Assembly (NCBI GenBank): GCA_004794655.1
Contig: SMMW01000042.1
Span: 868,001-932,000, forward strand
Length of the DNA stretch: 64,000 nucleotides
Direction of reading: 5' to 3'
Origin: Marisa cornuarietis
Lineage: Eukaryota; Mollusca; Gastropoda; Architaenioglossa; Ampullariidae
Both the position numbers and the translations under genes were made by a program. The notes below the pieces were generated by a model. That model saw only the letters and a list, made by a program, of their open reading frames with translations, was not told where the DNA came from and ran no database searches. Numbering within the stretch: position 1 is the first letter of the stretch; each line of letters begins with the position of its first letter. Positions 13,301 through 25,600 of the stretch are shown piece by piece.

Positions 13301-16300
13301 CTTCCTGTCATATCCCGTTTTGTGACTATTTCTGTGACTATAAGGCTAGCATTCTCTTGAAGAAGTCTTTCATCCTCAGGTGAGATTTCCTGTTCAAATG
13401 ATGTGTGGCTACTCTCACCAACATTATCTTCAATATCAAATGAGGTGTGTTCACTGCCAAAACACAGCTTCTCTTCCAGACCATCCTCGTAATGAATTAC
13501 TTCACTGCTTGTATTAGCAGTACTACCATCATCAAATTCTGTATCATTTGCTTCATTCTCGTCTTCATCTCCTCTAGTGTCATCAAAATGCCCATTTGCA
13601 ACAGTGACCTCCAAGACAGTCTGATCTTGATCCCCCTCTTGCTCATCGTTTTCCTCCCCAAACTCTTCACTTTCCTTCTCATCATGTTCTCCACTTTCAG
13701 CAGATGCGTTCTGATCATCAATTGATTTTTCGCTGTCTGCTTTCTCTTGTGAGCTGGTGGAGTCTGTGATACTAGCAACAAGAGACTGGATGGGTCCTGC
13801 TAGCCTGTCCCTACCTCGTCTTTGTCTCTCTGCTTGCTCCAACAGCCGATTGTCTGAAGTGGATGCATCAACCTCAATAACAGATGCTGTACATGATTCC
13901 TCAGCAAAACCAATAAAGCACTGAACTGTCCTGGAATTGGATATGCTGCTGCTACTACTACTAGCATGATCACTGGATGACTGTGTGATTCTGTTGCTGA
14001 TGTTTTTTTGAGTCTTTAGAAAGTTTTCACTGTCCTGGGATCGTGACCTGATCCAAGGCAATTTGCCCCCTTGACAATTCATTTCATCTGAAGACAGCTG
14101 TCGATGCCTGCGCCAACTACTGAAGCGAGATTCTCGTCCTAAAACATCTGCTTCCACATCAATAGCATCTGAGCAGCTTCTGGTCATAAGCCTTTTCCTA
14201 TCTGCGAGACCTTCACTGGTACTAGGAGCAGCTGTCTCAGCACCCTCACCAATACTCTGATTGTCAAACTCCACACAGACTTCTAATGCCGAGCTTTTGA
14301 GTGCTCCTCCTTCTTGCACTTCTCTTGGTTCACATTTTCCAGTCTCAGCTTTTATGGAGCGGGGATGCCTTCGAAACTTGTCATCTCCTCGAGAAGGGCG
14401 GCGCTTAGGCATGGCTGCACTGATGCACTGGTCAAGAAGCGCCTGTTCAGATGGAGTAGGGTCAAAGTTTGCCGACTCTGTACTAAGAGAGCTAAAGGAG
14501 CTTGTTCGAGAGATGGCCGGCTCATCTTCTGGCTGGGGTTCACGTGCACGACCTCCACTAGCAAGTGAGCTAAGTGATGAGTTTCGAGAGAAAGATATGG
14601 GGGTATCTTCCACAGCAAATTTCTTCATCTCGTCTTTGCATGCTCCCCGTGGAGGGTGTTTTTCAGAAATAATGCTACTTTCTTCACTAGATTGACCAAT
14701 CACATGACGCTCTATTTCATGCAAGAATGATTCTGACTCCTGAGTTATATAAGCTCGACTATTAGAAACGTGTTTCAAAGATGTATGGTCTTCATCATCA
14801 ACAATGCCCAGAGAACTCAAAGAGTCATTTCTTGAAAATGTGACTGGTGTGCCTTCCATGCCAAACACCCTTGGAGAATCCAAGGATCCTGCTGGGAAAA
14901 GAGGATCCTCTTGAGAGAAATATGATGGCTGCAGGTGAATAGCCGAATGATGACCCAGTGAAGACTTACCCTGACTCCTTATGTGCGAAACCTGAGTACC
15001 ACTTGATCCACCAACATCTTCTGTAGAATCTATGGTCAGATCACTGAGTGATGTGGCTGTCGAAAAATTATTTGGAGTTCCTTCTGTATTGTAAGTCTTC
15101 ACTACATCGGCTGTAGCAGAGATGAAACATACTTTTCCAGCAGTGGGAAGCCTTGTCTGAGGCAGGTGTGAACTTATCTTTCTACTGTCACTTCTGCAAG
15201 AACTGGCTGCACTTGAGGGCACAGATTTCACCCCAGTAACTGTGGTTTTCTTTGCTTCCGCTCCTTCAGCTCTTCTCTCCAGCTCCAGTTTACGAGCTGC
15301 TCTACTTTTAGGCATGGCTGATTGAATCATTTCTGTCAAAAGCTGCTGCTCAGTTTCCTCACACCCTGAACTGTTATCACTCTTGGAGTCATCAGAAGCT
15401 GAGGATTTGACATCATGTGAAGATGGCTTCACTTTGATAGCTGTAACTGGTTCACTGCCAGTCATCATACTCAGGTCACTGAGTGACGCAGCAGCTGAGA
15501 AATTCAGAGGTGTCCCCTCAGTGGCAAATGTTTTTAGTGTGTCAGCTGCATAGTCTTCTTCTCTTGGCAAAAGATTTAGTGGCGGTTCAGGGGGATGTTG
15601 GCTCTGGGGAGTCTTAGTTTGGGACATTAATGGTCTTGGAGGCTTGGCTACCACACTACTACCAGACACTTTGGCACATGCATTAGATGAGGGCCTTTTG
15701 TTACCATATTCACCTGGCCTTAAAAGCTTCCCTATCTTACTAGGTGGGGATTTGGAAGACTTAGGAATGGGAGAAACTGCAGATGAAACTTTAGTAGGCA
15801 AACGTGACTTGACTTGAGTGTTTTCAGGCTTGGGCAGGTTAGATTTCTTCTTGATAGTATTGTCTGAGGAGCTCTTCCGCAGTTTTCTACTGGCTGAAGT
15901 GGGAACTGGCATGGCAGCATTGATGCACTGAGCCAAAATATCTTCCTCTCCTTCAGAAACTTCAGACATTGAAGATTCTCTGTCCTCTATAATTTTACCT
16001 GGGCTTTTAGCTTCACACAAGGTCACATCTGCCAAATTTGTCTCCTCAATTTTTGATAGATCTGGTTCAATGCCTTGGAGGTGACTTTCAGAGTGACTGG
16101 CAGATATGGCTCCACAGTCAACAGTCAGTGCACTGAGACTGGAAGTTTCCGAAAACACAGGTGGGGTGCCTTCATCTGCATACACAACAGGTACCTCTGA
16201 TTTCCCTGAAATGGATGCTGCTTGATTACTTATATTCTGCATAGGGTTACTTCTGAACATGCTCAACAGCTGTGTTGTGGTGTTGGCAGCTTGCCAAATG

Positions 16301-16633
16301 CAGTTCTCAGGACCAATGCTCTCAACTGGCACTGGCACTTTAGACCCAACTGCTGCAACAGGCTTAAATGACTTCACAGGCGGGGACTGAACTCTTGTGG
16401 GGCTTGGAGGCATTGTCTCGCTTGGTGAATCAGGCAACTCACTAGGGGAGACAACTTCACTTGCTCGTCGACTGTATTCAGACACAACAGAGCTATGAAC
16501 AGACTGAGTGTCAAAACTGCTTAATGATCCCAATGAACTGCAGCGAGAAAACATAAGAGGCGTCTCTTCCACCTGTCGGTTTTCATCAAAAGTAACTGTT
16601 TTTGGTTCCCTTTCAACATCAGTGCGATTTCTT
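10384..16633 (-). CDS. APC: APC terminal coding exon 12: beta-catenin, Axin, microtubule and PDZ regions
   Basis: 6,250 nt, residues 1476-3558, stop TGA. It begins by completing an Arg codon (AG+A) and reads RNRTDVEREPKTV. Six 20-residue repeats: VEETPLMFSRCSSLGSL, DEGTPPVFSETSSLSAL, TEGTPLNFSAAASLSDL, TEGTPNNFSTATSLSDL, MEGTPVTFSRNDSLSSL, VEDTPISFSRNSSLSSL. Three Axin-binding motifs: CINAAMP, MIQSAMP, CISAAMP. Serine pairs spaced for CK1/GSK3 are present in the repeats. Later come an acidic block, a Lys/Arg/Ser/Pro region with LKQATFIKDAG (conserved in vertebrate APC), SNIP and SGIP motifs, two Gln tracts, the APFNYSPP motif and the C-terminus MVTTV. The open frame continues 5' of the acceptor to an ATG at 16749, but that part is intron. 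Confidence 0.97.
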
Positions 16634-19600
16634 CTGAAAAAAAAATGAAAAAAAAGAAATAATGCATTTACAAGTAAATAAAAGATATAGCAATACATTC
16701 TGTTTTTTAATTTTTTAAAATCTAATTTTTGGGGGGCTGGGAGGGACATGTAACGTACAACTAATTGAACTGAAGTTTGTCCCTGCTATGCTAAAGTTGA
16801 CTGTCCCAGCTAACCAGGTCAAGATTTACTGTCAAGAGGGTACCCACTACTCTCGCTACACATACAGGGAAAATCATTCATTTTAATGGCATTCATCACT
16901 TTTCTTATATACATTTCTGGGTCTTTTATACACCAACACCTACGCATCTTTCAAAAACAACTAAAATTGATCTGAGTAAACGAACCTACAAGATCAGTAG
17001 TATAAGTAACTGATCAACAAAAGTTTGTCACCTTTATGTCAAGGTCTTCCCCCTTGTCCAAAACAATTTTCAACCAAATAAATTGCTTCTTCCTGATTGT
17101 GCTGATTAAAGAGTTGTATCCCTTTATAATCATGTATATTATTAGTGTCAGTACATGCTACAAGTGCTTTGCATGGACTCTTCAGTTACTGTGAAGGTGT
17201 ACAAAATTCCAAGAACTAAAAGATTCCACTAGAATACTCATTTCCAAACAAAAAAGAAAAATATCACTCTCCCAGGCATCTTTCATGGCCAGCTTTGTGC
17301 AGGGAATAATAAATAAAAAAAAACAACAAAAAACAAAATATACAACTCTGAGTTAAATCTGTTCTAAGATAGGACACAATCCTTTCAATCTCATAAAGTG
17401 TATTATTAGGGGAGTTACAGAGGTGAGGAACGCAAGTAGCTATAATAAAAAAGAAAATTCCCGAATTTCTTCCAGGTTACACTATACTAGCAAATACTGA
17501 TGTAGGACACTACAGAAGTTTGTTTACACAATGTAGCAAGCACTATGTACCTTGTGTCCTTGTCAACCAGTGCAGTCTTAATGGCAGCATTCTTGTTTTC
17601 TATGACAGATGTTGACATGGCATCATTCTTTTCCGTTTCGTCAATGCTCTGGAGCACCATCTGCTTGCCATGATCTTGACTGTCCCTGGCCTCGCTGCTG
17701 TGTAGGGAACTAAGGGAGCTGACTCTGGAGAAGCACACTGGGGTGCCTTCCTCACAATATGTTTTGACTTGGTCAGCCGGGACACTGTCATCCTCGCCGT
17801 GGTAAGCTGACTGCTGGTGAGAATCAGTACTGCAATGGGGCTTGCTGCCTGAAAAAGCCCTACCAGCAACCCTTTGATGCTGCTCATGCATATCCTCTCC
17901 TGGGTGTTCTGACTCCCCATACTGAGCACTGAAATTATGCAGTTCATCTCTGCCACCATCGTTATCATCCTCATCATGCTCATCATTCTCTGCTTCCTTT
18001 GGATCATCCTCTTCCTCCTTTTGTTTGGCTGTCAGGTCCATGAGAGAGGTAGCAGTAGACAAGAAAGGAGTTCCTTCTGTACAGAACGTCAGGACCTGAT
18101 CATCATTAGCTCCCTGGTCTAGCCTGTCATTGGTGCGACGGGCCTCTTCGTACTTGCACTCCACACAGTGTGGATCAGGCTCATTACGGTACCGCATGCT
18201 ATAGTTGACAGGCTGATCTTGGTCATCAGAATGCTCCTCAGAGTAACGCAGGCTGAAGTCTGTGGGCTGGTCGTCAAAACTGTCGAGATCAGTTTCAGCA
18301 TAAGTTGAGAAATGGGTAGAAATAGGCTGATGCCCACCTACATTGCGATGGCGAGGTATGTATGAGCAAGGCTGCGGAAGAGGTTGGGAAGAATGGTGCT
18401 GCAGAAGAGGTTGCTGGAAAGGCTGTGCAGTAGGGAAGTGATTGTGTGCCATGTTGGGAACTTTACAAGGCATCCGACTTCCTACAGCACCAACGCCAGT
18501 AGGGGCACCACTACCCATTGTATAACCTGGGATGCGAGCAGAAGCTGCTTCCTGGCTGCTGTGATGAAACCTAGACGTTTCAGCAGTGGGCCCTCTTGCA
18601 CTGATAGTCACACCATGTCCATGGGAGTTACCCTGCACAATATTGTTCCTCATATTTGATGATTCGGCATAAAGGTTTGGATTAACATCTTGGTATTTAA
18701 GACTATAGTTCACTGGCTCTTCACTGCCATCAGAATCACCACCTGTTTCATTTTTGCAATAAATAGGATTGATGGTGACACCACTTGTTCCAATGCTGGA
18801 AGTGTTTTTCGTAAATTGTTCTAACAACACTCTTTGAGGATTGTTCATGCTAGGAAATGGGCGTGACTGGAGGATGAAACCAGAACTGTTTCCAGAGTGA
18901 TCTGTCTGGTGATGGGACTGCTGGTTTGAACCAGAATCCAGATCAGCAAGCATGGCAACCTCTTGCATGTATTGCATGATACGACTAGACTGTCCAACAC
19001 GAGGTTGGTGGTCCCCATTCTTCTGTCGCTCTAAAGCTGTGACACAGCTGTTGTCGGAGCTAACTCTGTGGAGAACACCCACAGAGTCTTTCTTGCGCTC
19101 AAGAGAGCTGCACTGCCGGCGGTGTAACAGGTGAGAGCTTTTGGCTAACATGTTATGAACACGTGTGCGATCATGTGAAATGTCAGAATGAGTGCTGCTC
19201 ACACTGTCTTGACTGCTGGCACGTGGGACACGCTGTGGTGAGTGAATTCTCCCTTCTGCTCCATCACTACTGCCACAGCGTGTCATCACCTGTCTCTTGT
19301 GTAATGTTCTGCGTGGATCCTCATCTGACTTGATCTGTGAGCTATCGAAGGGGTAGACAAAACGCCTGCTGTCTGCATCAGACTTCTGTGTGTCTGTTGG
19401 GCTGTCTCTGGGACTTTCCACATTGTCACAGGTTTCTGCAAGATTCTGATCTAATTCTTCTTCCAGCGCACGCTGCTTTCTTGCGGAAAGGGTTGGGCGG
19501 TTGCCATTGGCACCTCGGTCACAATCAAGTCCTTTGCCTGGGCCTGCCGATGAAAGAAGATTGCGCAATGCTGCACTGCTGCCCATAGCAATCATGCGGT

Positions 19601-22600
19601 GCTTGGAATGCACAAGGTTGCGCAGCATGCTGACAGCACCCATCTCCCGCAACAGCTGTTGATCCTCAGCACATCGGGCTGACAGATTCCACAGTGTGCC
19701 ACAAGCGTTGCTGACAATGGTCAGGCTGGTCGAACGAAGCTGTGACAATAGCAACTGTAGGCATCCTTTTTGCCTCAAGATTCGACGATAGTCTTCTCTG
19801 ACAGCTATCTGACTCGACACGTTACGCAGAATCCCTCCACCATTTTCCACGATAGCATGAGTTTTTCCAGGGCTCTTGAATGTCAAAAGTCCCACAAGAA
19901 ACTCTAAGGCTCCCTTAACAGAACAAATTTCAGCTTTATTTTCAGAACAATGAGATGACAGGTTCCACAATGCACTCAGAATGCTCTTAAGTGTTGTTTC
20001 CTTTTTGACACTCATCGCTGCCTCCATTAGCGTGGTCACGGCACCCACCTCCCTCAAAGTCTTCTTGCTGGCCAGATCTGCACGCCATGAAAGGTTCCTC
20101 AGAACACTAGCAGCACCCTGGCAGAGATCTTCATTAGGGGAGCGAAGCTGTGCAACCAAAGCCTCCATGGCTTTGTGCATGGTGCACAACAAAGCCTTGT
20201 TTTTTCCATCACCAAAAGTGAGGTTGGTGAGGGCCATGCAGGCGTAGCGCCGTACTGTTACGCTGTACTGTTCACTGGTCATGCCATGTACCATGTGGTC
20301 CACTTCTAGCAGCTCTGCAATGGCCTGCAGACCTCCTACAGTGCAAAGGAAATGATTAATAGCACTGTGCGTGTCTCTCACTAAATAGACAAAATCAAGA
20401 TACACACACGAAACTTCAGACTAATTACTATAAACCAGCAAAAAAGTAATCTGTTGGTCAATTACATATGAACAATATCCACATAAATGTGTGCATACAA
20501 GTAAATGAATGCATGTACATGTGAACACATTGCAGAAATGAAGACCCTAAATCACAGCTGGGGCACTGTGGGGAAGCTGGCCCAGGACAGACAAGAGTGG
20601 AGGACCTTTGTCGCTGCCCTACGTGCCGACAGGCATAACAGGCAGTAAGTAAGTAAGTAACATGTGAACACATCCATGACTATAAACACATACATGAACT
20701 CACATACACATGCACAAAATCACTTATCAAATGCTTACAAAAACATGAAGAAAAAGCAAAAACAGATTTTTAAAATGGATACGATTGCTAAAATGATCAA
20801 AAACAAAGAATGACAGAATTATTTAGTTTGTAATCTAAGAATTTTTCTGTAATAAGCACTATACTGCCAGGCATTTTGTTACTCGTTTTTCTGTCTTCAC
20901 GCTGATTTAACAGGTTTGTATACTTCTTAACACCTCATTCGCATACTGCATGAATCCCTCCAGTACTATTATATGAACATGATTAATGAATCGCACCAAG
21001 AGTGCAGATAGCATGACGGTAATCTTCATCAAAGGACAGCTTCATCAAAGCAGCAATTGCTGGTCCTGGATGGTGGTCAATGTCCCCAGACTTGGCCACT
21101 GAAAACATCTCAAATAACTTATTGCACATATACTTTTCTCAAACTATGTCAACACAAAAAATTGCTACAGATAACACTAATAATGTCTTGTTAACATCAT
21201 TTTGGCAATGTTCATAATTTATTTAATATCCACAGAATTCGAACATGATTTAACAAAAGTTCCTAACACAATGTAATGTAAATGTGACTTATAACTCCAA
21301 GAATATCCTGCATCTTTCACCAGGAACAAGCGATTCAGTTTAACTGATCCTAACTTCAACATGCACACCCAGACATGCACACAAAGACCAGTGACTGTCA
21401 CACATGGTGTAGATGCACACACACAGATACTGGTGACTGTCACATATAGTGTAAATATACACACACAGACTAGTGACTGTCACATATGGTGTAAAAACAC
21501 ACACACACCAGTGACTGTCACATGTGGTGTAAACACACACACAGACCAGTGACTCACATATGGTGTAAACACACATACACAGACCAGTGACTGTAACATA
21601 TGTAAGCACCCACACATAGAGACCAGTGACTGTCACATTCTTACCAGCTCCTCCCTCCTCTTCCTCGTCCTCTCCAGCCTCTCCTCTCTGTTGGTCACAA
21701 TGAGCTCGTATTTGTTCCAGAAGGCGAAGGGTTCTCGCCTCACGTCTCCCACGCTTGTCATCTGGGTTTGAGTGAACAATATTGTGCAGTGCTGCTGATG
21801 CTCTAGCTCGTGCTGCTGAGCTGCCTCGAGTATTACCCAGCAGGCCAGAGTCTTTATCACTTCCATGAAGCAGTTGGATAAGAAGGGGTAGACAACCTGT
21901 AAGGATGAACAAATTTGGTCAATGGTATTCATTTGACAGGCAGGCTATGCTGATAGGCAAGGTAGGTCTCAATGATAATCATTTGAGGCAGGCTATGCTG
22001 ATGGACAAGAATGATGTCAGTGGTAATTATCTGAGACATCAGCTACGATGCTGGACAATCTGACTTCTATTAGCTCTTAACAAAAATTATAAAACCCTTT
22101 CTACAGTTTTCCTTACCCAGTAACAGAACTGCTTAAGAATATTCTGACTGCTACTTCTGTGTCTTTAGGTGAATCTAGGAGTACAACCTTTACTACCACC
22201 AAAACAACTGCATCCATTTGACAGATAATGGCTTCGACGTCCATGTGATAGCTATTGGCTGTGACATCTATATAACAGCTAATGGCTATGACATCAAAGT
22301 GTCAGCTAGCTGATTCATGTAAGTTTATGAGTGACAATAGTCAGCGAGTTTATCTCTCTCATATGAATGCCATTCTGCAAGACACCTTCCATCATGCATT
22401 TTAGCATCTCTTCTTTTCTGTTCTTCCAATTCACTAACATTACTTTATACAAAATTTATTATGCCTTTTCACTGCAAGGTCAATGTAAAAAAAGGCAATT
22501 TTGGAGAAGAACATTATCTTATTTTCATTCAACCTCCCATTTGTGTTCATATGATAAAAGATCATATACGTGTATTCCACTGTCCCATTTACTCAAAACA

Positions 22601-25600
22601 TGACTTGATTATATTACTAAGGAACAATTGTTTGCATGACACTTACCAGACTGACGCATGGCAATACAGCTGTCTTGTGATGATGACATAGCCAACAATG
22701 TGCGTGACATGTCATCTTTGTCATGGGTTCCCAGCATTGACAGCAAAGAGTACACCATTTCAACCTTTAACAACAAATCAAATGTAAAAGAATTTCTTGC
22801 TGCTATTGTTATAACTAGAAATAGAAAGCACTAAAGAAAAATCCACTCAAGTACACAATGTGTCATTTTGTGTCATAAATAGCTGGCATGAACAACCAAT
22901 TACTTTTGTCTTTCATGGTGAATTAATGAAACAGTCTTCCTTTCTGGGTTACTAATGTTACTAACAGCCTTTGAAAGAAAGATAGTAAGGAGGAAAATGA
23001 AGGGGAAGTGCAGAAAATTATCATAAAGTTAAGCAGAAAAACACATGCCAAAAGAAGGTTTAAGATACAACTAAAATACAACTTTATTTATCCCAAAGGG
23101 CAGTTAAGCAGTTAAGGACTATACTGATTTTACCAAACAACTTTAACTTTCTCCCTTGCATGAGGTGATTTTGAAAGCAAGTGTCCTAGGTTTCAATGAG
23201 GTTTGAAATACAGGCCTACTAAATGTTGACAACAAAAAAAATGAGCTGAACATACCTTGGTGCCAAGCTGCTGCGGCTGAAGTGATGCCTTGGCACTCAC
23301 TGAGCCCTGACTGCTACTGGTATTGGTGGAGTTGTAACTCATCACGCTAGCCAGGTCGCCAGTTCCACCAATGCTTCCATGCACTCCCACTTCTAAAGAC
23401 ACAATCAGCAAAAATTATAATCACTTAACAATGCTTTCCCACTTCTAAAGACAAAAGTAACAATCTCAGTTAGCCATGATAATATGATCTTTGTGACTTT
23501 TCTAATAACATCACTGTCATTATTACATCCTCACTTCATACTATAGATTAGATAAAATAATTTCCAGCAACCCTAACCCATAAATTTCTTAACATCTGTA
23601 TACTGAAGAGAAATTGGTTTGTATCAACTTAAAAATTAAACTGAGGTAGCATGCCAGTTGTACATGCTGGTAAACAACATTAAAGATGCACCTTTGTGTA
23701 TAGGCCATGCTCCATGGTACATGACTGAAGACATATCAGCACTAAGAGGTATGCCAGCAGCAAACCCTGGCTGCGTTTCCTGGCAATGTTGAGGATGGGT
23801 CAAGGTCACATCTGGAGTTTGTGTGGCAATAGTTGCTCGGTAGTGACCATCTGTTGCTTTGGCAATGCTTCGGTCTGATGTGTAGCCCCCATTTTCTTGA
23901 CCGGGAACGACTACAAACATCTGGGTAAGGGAAGTAGTGGAAGTTTTTAAAAAGCTTGTAACGCTGGTAAATATTAAATAGGTACATCATTGATGTTCTA
24001 GCACTGTAGATAATCATGCAAAGCAGTTCCAATGCATCTATTCTCTTACCCAGTCAAAAATTCAACATGAATTGAAAATTATTAATCATTTTAATTTTTT
24101 AATTAATAAGTTTTTATATAAGGGACTTTAAAAGTTCAGGATATACTGAGATCATGAAATCAAAACTACACATGAAAAAAAGAAAAACACCATAAGTTTC
24201 CAGTAAATTCACATAGTATTTTACTATTCGAAAATATTATTTTGACAGAACCAAACATTGATAGAGAAAAAAGGACATGGAGATTAAAAATACTATTTCT
24301 ATCAGTTTAAAATGATAATTAATATAGAAGTTAAAGCATGTATCTAACTGCCTTAGTTTTTCCCCCTCAAGAAAGGATAAAGAACTCACAGTTCTTGTGA
24401 GGGAAGTACATGTTCCTGCCTCTCTAAATGTCACATCTACAGCAGTCTTCTGAAAAGAATTTCATTGGTATGTGGATAAACGCATATATGTACACATATC
24501 CAACTGCATGTGCACATACACACAAACAGTTTGAAATCTGGAATCGAGGCTGCACCTGACAGGCTGAGTTGCTTTGTTCTCCAACAATTTTTCTGTTTTC
24601 TTGTTGAACGTCTCTGTTTATTCGTATTTTAGGTTTCTTTTAATTGCATGTTGCAGTCTTGTTTCTCCTAAGCTTTCTTTTTTTTATTATTTACTGCTAG
24701 TACTGCTTGTAATTGCCCTATTTTTTGTTTGTTGCCAATTTTACTTTAACGGCCACCATTCTTCGCCATTACATAGATTTTAGAACTAATTCTTGTTGCT
24801 TGTTCTGTTTTTTTTTCCTCTGAAACTTAGCCTACCTTTATATCCTCATCTATTCTGAATCTTTTATCATTTTTGTCTTACTGTACATTTTTTGTGGCCT
24901 CCCTGCATTTCACTCTTGTAGTAGTCATGCTTATAACAGCCACTTCTGAACAGGACTCTGTTCTGACCATGAGCATCCCTAATGCGCATCTATATTTACT
25001 TCGTGTGTGAGCAGGTATTTCTGTTGTAGAAGTGACCGTGTCTGTTATATGAGAATATGGCTGTATGCTTGGTAGTCATTTAGTTTATTTTTGTATATCA
25101 TTTCTGTACAGCACTTCGAGCAACTGGGAAAAGCGCTCTATAAATGCAGTAAAAATGCTATTACCTCAATCTGCTATAAAAATATCAACCAGAAGCAAAC
25201 ACTGTACTGCGAATGCATTAGACACATATTCCATACCAAAGACATCAACATGACACTCCTAATTAACCCCTAAAGGGCATTACCTGATCACTGAAGTATC
25301 GCTACACAAGCCCAAGTCAACTCACCTTCTGCTGTTGCTGGCGTGTCAGCTGCATCATCTGTGATTCAATGGAGCGGATACGCTGCAGACGAGCCTCCTG
25401 CCTCTGTGATGCCTGCTCAGTGGTGCCAAGCTTTTCTGACATAGCACCCCTTACCTGCTGTGCTTCATACTCCAGTTGACGCCGGGCCATATCTGTCTGC
25501 AAGCTATACTGCAAAACCATGAAGGCAAAGCAGGACCAGTGAGTTTGAAATGTATGCTCTTATCTTGTCTAAAAGAATGGCATGCTTCATGTCAGTCTTG

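Noticed and set aside
16634..16749. In-frame ATG and extension upstream of APC exon 12
   Set aside because: The extension is Phe/Leu-rich because it crosses the poly-T acceptor; splicing at 16633 restores the family sequence and phase.
21340..21644. Reading frame continuing from APC exon 9 through the CA minisatellite
   Set aside because: Repeat-encoded, follows a good GTAAGA donor, and the next exon (21098) matches the family in phase.
23642..23655. let-7-like seed TGAGGTAG
   Set aside because: Only eight bases match; the flanks do not form a precursor hairpin and it lies beside an APC exon.
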